Translations under genes and position numbers: made by a program
NCBI GenBank assembly: GCA_001931905.2
Contig: MSJI02000338.1
Coordinates: forward strand, 1-64,000
Origin: Cladosporium sp. IMV 00045
Taxonomy: Eukaryota; Ascomycota; Dothideomycetes; Cladosporiales; Cladosporiaceae
Reading direction: 5' to 3'
DNA: 64,000 nucleotides
Shown: piece by piece, positions 10,158-20,302 of the stretch
Numbering within the stretch: position 1 is the stretch's first letter
Layout: the number at the start of each line of letters is the position of its first letter
Notes under the pieces: model-generated
Seen by the model: only the letters and a program-made list of their open reading frames with translations
Told to the model about the DNA's origin: nothing
The model's database searches: none

Positions 10158-11416
10158 CTATTCCCAAGCCCATCGCTTTCTGCACCACTTGATCACATAA
10201 ACCAACAGCACCAACACCGGCACTTCGATCAATGGACCAACCGTCGCGGCCAAAGCCTCCTGACTCCCAGCCCCATAGACCGCCACTACGACCGCAATGG
10301 CAAGCTCAAAATTGTTGCTCGCCGCGGTGAAAGACTGCGTGCAGCTGATCCTGTACCCAAATCCCATCCGCCACATCATCCAAGCCGTGGCCGTGAAGAC
10401 GACGAGGAAATACACCACGAGCGGCGCGCAAACCCGCAGCACGGAAGTGATCTGCTCGACGACGTGCAAGCCCTGCGAACCGAAGAGCACGATGATGGTG
10501 TAGAGCAAGCCGATGAGGGACCAAGGCGCTATGTACCGGATGAAATAGTGCTGGTATCTGTACTCCCCGATCAAACCTCTCAACACAAGCCTCGTGACAA
10601 TCGCCGCCGCGAGCGGAATTCCGAGATACGCCGCCACGGACGTGGCCGCTTTTTCGTAGATGTCCCCGTCAATGCTGCTGCCGGACTTGCGCGACACGAC
10701 TTGCACGTAGAAAACCGCCAGCGGCGCGAACAGCACGATCTGCAGCAGGCTGTTGAACGCCACCAGCACGGCGCAGTAATCCGCATCGCCGCCCGCGAGA
10801 TCCGTCCAAATGAGAACCATGGCGATGCACCTCGCGACGCCGACGAAAATCAACCCGTCCCTTAGCCCCTCGCGGTCCGGCAGGAAAGCCCAGGCCAGAG
10901 CGGTCATGAAGAGCGGCATGAGGATCCAGTTGAGGACGAAGCTGATGGCGATCTGCTTCCAGAGCTCGCGCGTGCGGAAGAGCAGGTGCAGCGTCTCGAA
11001 GCGCACTTTGCACAGGATCGGGTACATCATCACCAGCAGGCCGACGGCGATGGGGGCGCTGACGCCGACGAAGGTGCCGCGTTGCAGTGCGGGACCGGTT
11101 TCTGGGACCAGGTTGGCGAGGATTATCCCGATAGCCATGGCGAGGAGGATCCAAACTACGAGGAAGCGGTCGAGGATCGAGAGGCCTTTGAATGGTGGTG
11201 GTGGTGCTGGTTCTTCCGTGTTTGGGGTTGGAGTTTCTTTTGAACGATTAATTTGCCGTCTTGTATGGTATATTGTCTTCTTTCTCTTTCCAACTTACCT
11301 TCCTTCGATCCACGTCCTGCAACATCATCGCTTTGATATCTCAATTGTTCCTTCGTCGGTTCGAAACCGGCTTCTTCGTCTGCTTTCCGCAGTGCACCTC
11401 GCTCTGGTGTGTCCAT
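10158..11416 (-). CDS. ACR3: Arsenite efflux transporter ACR3
   Basis: Two exons, complement(10158..11236, 11299..11416), 398 residues. The 62-bp intron (11237-11298, GTAAG...AAAAG) joins a short hydrophilic N-terminus ending SKE to ETPTPNTEEPAPPPP and the first membrane helix KGLSILDRFLVVWILLAMA. The body shows the ACR3 pattern: PETGPALQRGTFVGVSAPIAVGLL, MMYPILCKVR, and VGVARCIAMVLIW, which carries the conserved cysteine known to matter in bacterial Acr3, then NSLLQIVLFAP. About ten membrane helices are expected. ACR3 (BART superfamily) exports arsenite from the cytosol across the plasma membrane. No arsenate reductase or ArsR-like gene is adjacent. The family length (around 400) fits. Convergent with the orphan at 9114. 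Confidence 0.93.
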
Positions 11417-12059
11417 GTTCCTGAAAATACCGTTTCAATTTGGACCAATTGCAGTTCGATCGATAGAATACAACAACGAAAAGTACTGTTTCTCGCAAAC
11501 GGGAATATATCATGGTCGATTTTATTGATGACATTGCTCTCGGCCAATCAGAGCAGAGCAGTGACAACCTCCCAAAAAACACGCTTCAAAGCCAAGCGGG
11601 CAAATCCATATCGCGACATATCAATTGCCGGCTCGGTCGGCTAAGTCGGTGAGTCTCAAGGGTATTGCAATAGGAAATCACGGATAAGAAAATAAGAAGC
11701 CAGTTGATTCATCAAATATCGACCATGTGGTTTTCACCAGTCAGGATATCCCCAGACGCTGTAATGTTGGGCGCTTGGAGACGACCTGTGCAAGTCTGTG
11801 TCGCTACTCACTGAAGTCTTCATTGGAAAATGGGTTTTGAACATTCAAAATTGAAGCCAGTGAGGAGCTGTGGGCTTCCCTGGAAGGGACGCTGTCAAAC
11901 TGGATAGCAGTGCCAGAAGGCGACCGCTCTCGTTTTCATTAACGCTAAAGAAAGGCATTCGTGCTTCTTCTTGTTTTTGTACATAATCATACACGCCGAC
12001 CGGCTCTCATAACACCATCAAACCATGATCATACACTTCAACCTCCCACTTCCTGTCCT
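11417..12059. other. Intergenic: ACR3 promoter and SWR1 3' UTR
   Basis: About 640 bases between two minus-strand genes. It should hold the arsenite-transporter promoter. No motif I can name with confidence; no RNA gene seen. Confidence 0.45.
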
Positions 12060-15000
12060 CTATCTCCGCTTCTTCGGCCTGTGGCTCGGGTCGCGTCCAT
12101 GCTTGTCAAGCCTTCTCTCCGGCTTGGGCGGCACGAAAGGCACGCCCTTCAGCGACTCCTCCACGAGTCTAATCATGTAGCCGTCTACGTGTCCTTCGCG
12201 ATTGATGGTGTCGTCCTCGTCTTCGTCCGGCCCGGTGGCGCCTGGAGTGGGCGGTACGGAAGGTCCCTTGCTCGAGCGGTCTGCGAATTCGTCTGCGTCT
12301 TGTTGCTCTTCTTTGCGCGCTTGCTGCGCCGCTTGCACGTCTTCCTTGTCTTCGACGGACTCGATTGTTTTGGCGATGGCTTTGTCGCCGCCGGACAGGA
12401 AGCGATCGATGGCGGCGGACACGTCGTCGGGCTCTTCGCTTTGCGATTTGGATTTGGGAGGGGCGTTGTAGTCTGTGGTGAAGCGACCCTCTTGGATGAC
12501 TGCTTGATCGAGTAGAGACTTTTGATTCGCGCGTCGGAGAATGTTCTCTTCCACCGTTTTCTCGCTGACCATCTTGAAGACTTCAACGTCGCGCACCTGA
12601 CCGATGCGATGTGCGCGGTCCATACACTGCTTGTCCATCTGCGGATTCCAGTCGAGGTCGAAGAAAATAACGGAGCTGGCACCCGTCAAGTTGAGACCAA
12701 CACCTCCAGCGCGGGAAGAAAGGATCATGCATTGGTACTTTGACTCAGGATGGTTGAACTCTGTTGTGATGAACTGGCGTCGCTCTGGACTGGTGCTGCC
12801 GTCAAGACGCAGATACGTTAGACCAAGCAAGTTCAGGAAGCGCTCGAGGATGTCCAAGGCAAAGGTCATCTGCGTGAAGATGAGGCATCGAGAACCCTTT
12901 GCTTGAAGTTGGCGAAGCAGCACAGTCAGAGCCTGAAGCTTGCCGCTGTCGTAGACGAGTAGACGCGAGTCTGGAAACACGATGCTGTTGCGTACACGGG
13001 CTTCGTGAGCGAAATCGGAATCAAATGGATAAGTCAGGTTCGCTCGAATCAGGCTTTGCGTCTTGGCAGGCATGGCGTATTTGAGAATTGGCGCCGTAGC
13101 TTCAGGTGTGCAGAATGCGAAGCGAGTGAGTGTATCCTGGAATCTTTCGCCGTATCGGTCGAGGGAAGGGATGCTTCTTTGAATCAACGTGCTGCTGGAC
13201 TGAAGTCGATCGAAAGCGCGTTCCGCCAGCGTGAATTCAGCAGGACCGACCCTCGTGTCTGCGTTTGGCGTGGTCATGGAAAGGCTTCCGAGAACGGCAC
13301 ATCCTAATGAAGCCTTTGTGCCTCGGACTGTGAGCACTTCCCTCAAATCACACCCGTAGATTGGCGCCTTCGAGAAGGTCGCCTCGGTGAAAGTGACAGC
13401 ATCGCGGATCTGGGCCAATCTACCTTCGCGCTGACGGTATCGTTGGAAAGCTTGGCAACCTGAGATGGTGGTGAAATCGTGTTTAGATTGACCGAGACCC
13501 TTTTCGAGCTCGGTAACCTGGCGGCGGAGATGATGCGCGCCAGAAAGCTGCTTTGATCGACGACAGCGGTACTTCCCCAATGCCTCGTTTCTGGCAATGA
13601 GAAGGCCATGTGGCGTATCGGGTTGCTTGCCTAGCAGTGACCTCACAAGCTTCTCTTTGATGGCGAACTGGTCCAGTGGGCTCCGGTCCATCGCAAAGCT
13701 AGTTTGAATGGGCCTCGGGTCGAACAAATCCGGGTGATTGCAGACACGTCTCAGTGACAGGAGGACTTTGCCCGCTGAAACCGCGTTCCCCTGCTTGAGT
13801 TTGGCTTTCGTATCGGCAAGGCCCATGTAATCCTGGTAAAGCTCACGTTGCCTCTTCGAAAGTTTACAGACCACGGTGTGCTCTGTCTTCTTCGGCAGAT
13901 CCTTTTCCACTTCTGACTTGAGTCGACGAAGCATGAACGGCCGCAGCGACATGTGCAGCTGACCGACCACACGCGATGCCTCGTCGGATAGAGTTTGCAC
14001 GCCGCGATCGAAGATTTCCTTCACTGGCTCCTTCCAGTTGGTCAAGAACTCCTCGAGGGTGCCATGGTGGGCAGCATCGTCTTCATCTCCGGCAGCAAGG
14101 AAAGTGAGCAGAGACCACAGCTCCGTCAATGAGTTTTGCAACGGTGTGCCCGTCAAAAGTAAACGAGCCTTTGTGCGCAAACGAATGAGAACTTGGAATC
14201 GTTGACTGTTGAAGTTGCGGATGTTGTGGGCTTCGTCCAGAATCATGTAATGCCATTTGACATTACGAAGAGCATTGATGTCCTTGAGTGCGATGTTGTA
14301 TGAAGTAACCACGACGTTGTATCCACGCTTGTCTTTCTGATCGTGATGCGGGTCATTGACCCAGCCGCGACGTTTCAACGAGCGTTCTTCGGTGGTACCG
14401 TAGTAACCCAAGACACGGAAACCAGGCAAGAATTTCTGGAACTCAGTCACCCAGTTCAGGATGACTGATGTCGGGACAATAACCAGGTGAGTATCCCAAA
14501 CGTCATGTTGCTCAGCCAGGTAAGCAAGAAGTGAAATTGTTTGAATCGTTTTGCCAAGTCCCATCTCGTCAGCCAGAATGCCGTTGGTCTTATTCCGGTA
14601 AAGGGATGCAAGCCAATCAAGACCAGCTTGTTGATAGGAGCGTAAGTCACCACGAAGCAGCGTCGGCTGAGATACGTGTGGCTTTCCTTGTGTATCCGAT
14701 CGGCTTTGGGACACAGGCGTTCCTGGGGCGGACGTATCAAGAAGCGCGTGCGGAGCTCGCAATGTCATGTCATCTCCATTGGGAAGATCTGCACCTGCAT
14801 CGTCCATCGCCGTGTCGTTGTCTTCTGCGGTTCGAACCTCAAGCGATGGCGTTTGTGTTTCTCCATCCACGGCAATGGCTTGAGCGCCTGTATCCGTCTT
14901 TGTCCGACCTGCCTCACGCTCCTCGTCCATGTTGTTCTCCTCGGCACTAGTGACTGGAGTTGGCAGGCCGAGAGCCTTCTTTTCTTTGGCGGAAAACAGC

Positions 15001-17381
15001 GCCCAAAGGCTATTGGAGTGGCGAGGATCCTCGCTTGAGTCGGACTGCTCGTCATCATCATCATCGCTTCCTTCGTGACCTTCATTGTTAGAATCGTCCA
15101 TGTCCTCATCTGAGTCGTAGTCCTCGGAGTCCATGTCGGTCGACTCGTCTGAGGAGAGTCCATCGTCAGACTTTCGATCTGGGTCCACATGAGCTGAGTC
15201 GGAAGTAGATTGCGGTTGCCCACCGTTGGCTTTGGGATCCTCGGCGTCAGGAGCTTGATCTGAAGCGGCAACATCCATTGGTGAGCCCGGCCCAGTTTGA
15301 ATGAGGGCAGGTGTGGTTGCGTTCGATTCGGAAGGAACGTTTTCAGGCTCTGCGGCACTTTGATCAACAGTATCTCGATTTGCTTTCGGCGTGTCCTCAG
15401 TGCCAGTGGCTTCTTCGTCGCTTGCATCCTGTTCGTCATCATTGTATAATTTGTCGACCGTCTGTGACGTAGACCTTGGCGGGCTGGTATTCCGTTGCGC
15501 AAGATAGGCGGCCAGTGCGTCCTGATCCATATCACCTTCATCCTCCTCCTCGTCCGCCGAGACAGCATCGCTTGCCGAGTCAGTCATGTTCTCTTCACTA
15601 TCTTCTTCTCCATCAGAGGAGCTTTCTTGATCACTCGAACTGACATCTCCAATGCTATTTTCGTCCGCATCTGACATTTCAGCATCGCTGCCAGCTTCTC
15701 CCCTTTGTCGAGCGACCATGTTTTGACTCCACTCCAGTTGCTTGTTAAGACGCTCTTGACGCTTGATTTCTTGCTGCTCCTCCCATTGCGCACGCCTGCG
15801 ATCATCGACATATTTCTGTACCATCTCCCATTTTGCACGCATGTCAAAAGCAACTTGCTTTGCGATCAACTTGAACATCTTATCCGCTTCGGCTCTTAAA
15901 TCCTCCTCGGTGGGTCCACGCTTCAATTTCCAATATTCAAGAGCCTCGTATGCCAACTTCTTCGCAATTTGTCGATGGTTCTGTTTCTCCCTCAGCTGCA
16001 GATGGCGCAGATACAAGGCATGGGAAGCGAGGTGGTCTTGATGACCGTATTGAGGATGAGGCTCCTTCTGTATCTGATCGTCTCGATAGATGCTGCAGAC
16101 TTCTTCACTGAGGGGTTTACCCGGCTGAGCGGCGTCAAGCAGCTTTTGTCGCATTACTGCCTCTTGCTCGGCGGCCTTTTGGTGGCGAATGGCAAATTCT
16201 TCTCGCGTTGGTGGACCTCGTTCATTCTCAGAGTACGGTTGCTGTTGCTCCTTAAGCTCCAGATTTTCGATGATCTGATAAAGATTGAGGCGTGGAGGCC
16301 TCGGAGGCGAGGGAGGTATGGCATTAGGATGAGGAGGGGCGACTGGGACGAAATTGCTTTGGCGACGGAGCTTGAGCTTCAGCCCTGGTCGTGTGGCCTT
16401 GGGGGAGTGAGAAGCATCGCTTGTCTTGCGCAGCTTGCGGTCTGAGGTGGGCGAGGAGGGTCTCCGTGCTGTTTCGGCGCCGGCGCGTTTCTTCTTGCTT
16501 GTCGATTTGGCATCAATGGCTACATCAGGGGAATCAAAAGATCGGCTGGGTTCCAGTTCCGCAATTCGTGCTTTGAGATCCTCAATCCGAGCTTGGTCGC
16601 CAGTTCCGCGCGAAAGTCGTGAAGATTCTCTTGTAGGCTTCTTGATCGGTGTATCTGTATCCAGTTTCTCCTTCGCCTTGCTCTTCGCCGCAGGTGCCTG
16701 CTCTTCCTTTGCCAATTTGTCCACGGTCTTCTTGGTCCGCGGACTCACCCGCTTCGGCTGAGGCGTCCCGGTCATCTCCCTGTTGACGCGACCGCTTTTC
16801 CTCTTGCCATCCACTTGAATTGTTGTTGGACCTGCAGCAGCAAACTTCTTCCATGGCGGGCTCGGAGGCCGTGATTGCGAGTTTGCTCTACTGCTGTTAC
16901 TGCGCACACGACCCTCGCTCTCGCTTGCTACTGGCGTACTTGTTCCCGTGCCAAATCGCGCCGACACACGACGCCCATCAGCCGTTTTGATTGTCGAAGT
17001 CTCAGCAGTAGGAAACTGCCAAGGTGGAGAGGGTGCCCGCTTGCGCTTTTTGTCCAGTCTCTCCTTCACATCAGGAACGCCCGCCTCTGCTGCCTCGGAC
17101 TCCCTGCGCTTCGTACTAGGTTGCGGAGCTGGGCGGAGAGTCGTCGCCGTCTCGGAGCTTTCGTACGCCCCATCGCCCTCCGCCGCATGTCCATTCACGC
17201 CATTTGACATTTCCTCCTTGATGCCTGCCGGTCCGGTCGCGTGATTCGAGGGCGCATCAGCATTCTCGTGGGGTGCACCGGCGGCGGTGTCCCCTTTCTT
17301 TGATGGAAACGCGTCGATGATGTCGTGTTTCGATTCCGCGGGCGTGTTTTCCTCCAAATCTGGAGGTGCTGGCGCTGTCAT
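12060..17381 (-). CDS. SWR1: SWR1 chromatin-remodelling ATPase (Snf2 family)
   Basis: Uninterrupted 1773-residue frame, ATG at 17381. The long N-terminus (about 1-350) is basic and disordered with repeated PPW[QK]F segments. An HSA domain lies at about 460-555 (REKQNHRQIAKKLAYEALEYW) and binds actin-related proteins. A very acidic stretch follows at about 570-850. The Snf2 ATPase then starts after LRSYQQAGLDWLASLY, with Walker A DEMGLGKT near 940, DEAHN near 1050 and LLTGTPLQNSLTELWSLL. After a long insertion typical of SWR1/INO80 enzymes, the helicase C lobe follows at about 1480-1620 with GGVGLNLTGASSVIFFDLDW and DRAHRIGQ. SWR1 exchanges H2A for H2A.Z in nucleosomes. INO80 is excluded by the HSA-acidic-ATPase order and the NQKSLLDQAVIQEGRFTTDY tail. 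The gene is divergent from NDUFB8, with 354 bases between start codons. Confidence 0.95.
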   Translation of the reverse strand: MTAPAPPDLEENTPAESKHDIIDAFPSKKGDTAAGAPHENADAPSNHATGPAGIKEEMSNGVNGHAAEGDGAYESSETATTLRPAPQPSTKRRESEAAEAGVPDVKERLDKKRKRAPSPPWQFPTAETSTIKTADGRRVSARFGTGTSTPVASESEGRVRSNSSRANSQSRPPSPPWKKFAAAGPTTIQVDGKRKSGRVNREMTGTPQPKRVSPRTKKTVDKLAKEEQAPAAKSKAKEKLDTDTPIKKPTRESSRLSRGTGDQARIEDLKARIAELEPSRSFDSPDVAIDAKSTSKKKRAGAETARRPSSPTSDRKLRKTSDASHSPKATRPGLKLKLRRQSNFVPVAPPHPNAIPPSPPRPPRLNLYQIIENLELKEQQQPYSENERGPPTREEFAIRHQKAAEQEAVMRQKLLDAAQPGKPLSEEVCSIYRDDQIQKEPHPQYGHQDHLASHALYLRHLQLREKQNHRQIAKKLAYEALEYWKLKRGPTEEDLRAEADKMFKLIAKQVAFDMRAKWEMVQKYVDDRRRAQWEEQQEIKRQERLNKQLEWSQNMVARQRGEAGSDAEMSDADENSIGDVSSSDQESSSDGEEDSEENMTDSASDAVSADEEEDEGDMDQDALAAYLAQRNTSPPRSTSQTVDKLYNDDEQDASDEEATGTEDTPKANRDTVDQSAAEPENVPSESNATTPALIQTGPGSPMDVAASDQAPDAEDPKANGGQPQSTSDSAHVDPDRKSDDGLSSDESTDMDSEDYDSDEDMDDSNNEGHEGSDDDDDEQSDSSEDPRHSNSLWALFSAKEKKALGLPTPVTSAEENNMDEEREAGRTKTDTGAQAIAVDGETQTPSLEVRTAEDNDTAMDDAGADLPNGDDMTLRAPHALLDTSAPGTPVSQSRSDTQGKPHVSQPTLLRGDLRSYQQAGLDWLASLYRNKTNGILADEMGLGKTIQTISLLAYLAEQHDVWDTHLVIVPTSVILNWVTEFQKFLPGFRVLGYYGTTEERSLKRRGWVNDPHHDQKDKRGYNVVVTSYNIALKDINALRNVKWHYMILDEAHNIRNFNSQRFQVLIRLRTKARLLLTGTPLQNSLTELWSLLTFLAAGDEDDAAHHGTLEEFLTNWKEPVKEIFDRGVQTLSDEASRVVGQLHMSLRPFMLRRLKSEVEKDLPKKTEHTVVCKLSKRQRELYQDYMGLADTKAKLKQGNAVSAGKVLLSLRRVCNHPDLFDPRPIQTSFAMDRSPLDQFAIKEKLVRSLLGKQPDTPHGLLIARNEALGKYRCRRSKQLSGAHHLRRQVTELEKGLGQSKHDFTTISGCQAFQRYRQREGRLAQIRDAVTFTEATFSKAPIYGCDLREVLTVRGTKASLGCAVLGSLSMTTPNADTRVGPAEFTLAERAFDRLQSSSTLIQRSIPSLDRYGERFQDTLTRFAFCTPEATAPILKYAMPAKTQSLIRANLTYPFDSDFAHEARVRNSIVFPDSRLLVYDSGKLQALTVLLRQLQAKGSRCLIFTQMTFALDILERFLNLLGLTYLRLDGSTSPERRQFITTEFNHPESKYQCMILSSRAGGVGLNLTGASSVIFFDLDWNPQMDKQCMDRAHRIGQVRDVEVFKMVSEKTVEENILRRANQKSLLDQAVIQEGRFTTDYNAPPKSKSQSEEPDDVSAAIDRFLSGGDKAIAKTIESVEDKEDVQAAQQARKEEQQDADEFADRSSKGPSVPPTPGATGPDEDEDDTINREGHVDGYMIRLVEESLKGVPFVPPKPERRLDKHGRDPSHRPKKRR

Positions 17382-17735
17382 CAACGTGGCCTGGACCCCT
17401 CAACCGTCATCGAGCCGATCGTGAAATTCCAGGAAAGAGACTCCAGTGGTGATGAAGAGAGTGCTGAGTATCGTGGCGTTGCGGGAATTTCGCTGCGGGC
17501 TGTCGTTGTCGAGTTATGCTGCGATGAAGGGAATGCGCGTGCTTTCGTAAGAGTGTCGCGAAGTTCGTCTGCCTCAAAGTCCAGTCGCTGACTCCATCTG
17601 GAGACTTGGCGGGGACGTGCGCAGAAGCTCGAACGTCCGCTCTGTCTGCGACGACAGGCCTACACCCAAGGCGCGCATTGAGTGCCAGCACCGTCCCTAC
17701 ACTCGCCAGTCCACCCCCGAGGCACATCGCACAAC
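17382..17735. promoter_or_regulatory. Shared divergent promoter SWR1 / NDUFB8
   Basis: The 354 bases between the two opposing ATG codons must contain both leaders and promoters. No canonical TATA box is evident in either direction, which fits housekeeping genes. Exact elements not assigned. Confidence 0.6.
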
Positions 17736-18388
17736 ATGTCCACAGCCTTCAGAGCACTGCGCATTGCGCAGCGCGCCCCAATTGCCCGCCAAACCCCAGT
17801 CTCCCGCATCGCCGCTGCTCTTCCGCGCAGCTATGCCACGGCCACCGTCCGTGAGGCCACCCCCGACAAGAGCGCCGACCAGGCCGAGCAGGCGAGCGAG
17901 GATCTCTCTGGCAGCGACCCCAACATGAACGGCAACTACCCGGATCCCTCGCAAACCTCAGCCCTGCCCCTCAAGAGGCAATTCAGAGATCCGCATGGAA
18001 AGTGGTGGGACCCGCAAGAGAGGAGGAACTACGGCGAGCCGGTGCACGAGGTGAGCAGATGAATGGTATAAGGTTTGGTGGGAAAGCGATTGACACAGGT
18101 TCCAGGACAACGACGTGCTCGGCATCTTCTCTCCGGAGACCTACACCCACTTCACCCCCGGCTGGGGCGCCGTCCTCGTGGTAAGCATGTTTGAGCGATG
18201 GGCGTGAAAGAGAGACGCTGACATTTACCAAGGGCACCTTCGTCGCTGCTTTCTGCGGCGCGCTCACTATCATCTCGACCTACTACCCCGACAGGCCCTC
18301 CGCTCCTCGCACATTCCCCGGTGGCCTTGAAGCAGAGCTTGGTGGCCCCAACGCCGTCAGGGCTCGCAAGGCTGAGGATGAGCAGTAG
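17736..18388 (+). CDS. NDUFB8: NADH:ubiquinone oxidoreductase subunit NDUFB8 (complex I)
   Basis: Three exons, 17736..18050, 18106..18180 and 18233..18388, 181 residues, introns of 55 and 52 bp, all GT-AG and phase 0. The N-terminus (STAFRALRIAQRAPIAR...RSYAT) is a classic Arg/Ala-rich mitochondrial presequence. The mature part carries NYPDPSQTSALPLKRQFRD, WWDPQERRNYGEPVHEDND, FSPETYTHFTPGWGAVLVGT with one membrane segment, then YYPDRPSAPRTFPGGLEAEL. These match the fungal ortholog of the supernumerary membrane-arm subunit NDUFB8 (NUXM-like 20-kDa type naming varies). It sits in the inner mitochondrial membrane and helps assemble complex I. I used ATG 17736 because it begins the presequence; an upstream in-frame extension lacks a better ATG. 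Confidence 0.92.
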
Positions 18389-18933
18389 ATACAGAATTTT
18401 CTAGATGAGGGCTTCAACGGTTTCATTTGTATGCTGTATATATCGATCAAGCAAAGTACCTAACAAGCACATCAAGCTACAGAGTTTCACCCAGTGTATC
18501 TCGCCAGAAAGAACGCTTAGCCGGAACACTACCGATGGCAATCATCATCTGCATTAGGCTGACTATCTGGAATGGAATGGCCGGCCTTTCCTTGATTGAA
18601 TTGTCGCAAGAGTCACTCGGTGGGGTTATACGAAACTGGTGGGAATACGAGATGACACTGGCATTGATATGTGCGCTCCATCGGTCGTATCCATTTGAGC
18701 ATTTGCAAAAAAACCTGAACCAGACTCATGATCCTGTATGAGATGGTGTTAGTCAGCTACACTGGCTGAATTGTCATTGGACGAGGACGTGGATTTACAA
18801 GGACGCTGAAGCATTATTGCGAAACATCGACTTTCTTTGGGTCTCAAAATTACACGTACATCATAGACTATATGGCAGTGAAGCAAATCAACTCACATAA
18901 CCCTCCGATCAGACGTGACCACAGTGACAACCC
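18389..18933. other. Intergenic between convergent genes
   Basis: Holds the 3' ends of NDUFB8 and the peroxiredoxin-type gene. A plus-strand open stretch at 18427-18741 has no family signature and is not called. Nothing else recognised. Confidence 0.45.
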
Positions 18934-19604
18934 TCACTGCTGCCCCATATTCCTCAAAATATCCGCCTCCGCCCTAGTCCCCAACCCCCTCCTCCCCACC
19001 CCCGTCTCCAACCACTCCAAAACCTCCTCCGCGCTCCTATCCGGCGGAAAAACCGGATACCAGACCTTAACGACCACCCCATCTTCAACCGCCATAACCA
19101 CCCTCTTCAACAACCTCTCCCCCCTCCACTCAAACGTCGGCAAGCCCATCTTCTCCCGCAACTCTCCCCCCCATCACTAAGCAACTGAAACGGCAAACCC
19201 ACCCTCTCCTTGAGTTCTCTCTGATATTCCGAGCTCTGCGCGCTCACGCCGAAAATGTGCGAGACGCTATCGCGCAGAAAGCGATCGGAGGCGTCGCGGA
19301 AGGAACACGCTTGCGGCGTGCAGCCTCGCGCGCCGGGGATGGCGTCCCATTCGGCGGGGATGGTTTCGTCCGGCCCGGCTGTGCGCGGGTAGCAGAAGAT
19401 GACGCTCAGGCCGGAGAGGGTGGAGATGTCGACTTTGTTGCCGGCGGTGGAGGGGAGGGGGAGGGAGGGGAAGGTGCTGCTTGGGAGGTGGGTGGTGGCG
19501 CCGTCGTCTTGGGGGACGGGGAGGGTGGTAGGGAGGGGCGGGATGGTGGGTTCTGGGTGGTGGGTTAGGTGGTTTGGTTCATTGGGGGGTTTCCTGAAGG
19601 TCAT
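18934..19604 (-). pseudogene. PrxQ/BCP-type peroxiredoxin, interrupted by a -1 frameshift
   Basis: ATG at 19604. The first frame (to 19107) carries VPQDDGATTHLPSS, an atypical-leading strand GLSVIFCYPRTAGPDETIP and the double-cysteine motif GARGCTPQACSFRD (Cys95 peroxidatic, Cys100 resolving, five apart as in PrxQ/BCP). It then reaches GLPFQLLSDGG and leaves the family pattern. The second frame (19161 down to 18934) resumes exactly there with LREKMGLPTFEW and VVMAVEDGVVVKVWYP, the normal peroxiredoxin C-terminal half. The switch occurs at a run of seven G (19166-19172 on the plus strand as C). One more G would give a continuous reading frame of about 223 residues; this is a description, and no GT-AG intron fits. 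These enzymes reduce alkyl hydroperoxides using thioredoxin. Either a base-call error in the homopolymer or a recent loss of function. Confidence 0.7.
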
Positions 19605-20302
19605 AGGGTTTGTTCTTACGAGCCATTGTGTGGACGTTGGGGGGTTATGGTGACTTTCTGTAAAAGTATAGATGTGTTCGAATTGGTTGTGAATATTATG
19701 AGAGGACAGAGGGACAGAGAGGAGATCACTGAAAACAGGTTAAATACCTTAGAACATTTTACTCTGAGCTCAAGATCGTCTCGATCGAATAACAAACACA
19801 TGAACGTTGAAGTACAGTGGGGTTGACATGGTATGAAGTCACATCAAGTTGTAGTAAATCTTATGAGTGGCGAGGGTTGAACGTCAGAATGAATTGCAGA
19901 ACGTCGTCCCACTTGTTCAGTATGATAAGATAGCTTCGAGATGGTAATGATGCCGCCATGTGTTGTCTCTGTTTTCAAAGTGGAATGGAATTTCGTACAT
20001 ACAGTATACTTCAGGTTTTGGCAGTCACACGTACAATGCGAGCTTTTAGTACAGTCTTTCAGAGAGTCAATCACAGCGACATTCAAAACAGGAAGGAGAC
20101 GATATTTCATGAAAGAAAGTCATTAAGCATAATCTACACCCAGACCTTCGTCTTATCCTCCACGACAAGAGGAGCAAGGTCCGCTCGCGCCAGAAAGTAA
20201 TATGTACAAACGTCGCCCATCTCCAATGCGGGTATCATAGCCATGCCTCGTAAGAAATGAAGACTTGCGCTTCAAAGCAAAAATAATGGTTCCTGCATCA
20301 GT
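19605..20302. other. Intergenic
   Basis: Between two minus-strand genes: promoter of the peroxiredoxin gene and the 3' UTR of the secreted Gly/Ser-rich protein. AT-richer than its surroundings, no gene recognised. Confidence 0.45.

Noticed and set aside
11356..11370. GGTTCGAAACC, resembling a tRNA B box
   Set aside because: Lies inside the ACR3 first exon; no A box or cloverleaf could be formed around it.
10464..11424. Plus-strand frames opposite ACR3
   Set aside because: Shadows of the ACR3 coding strand, which shows clear transporter motifs.
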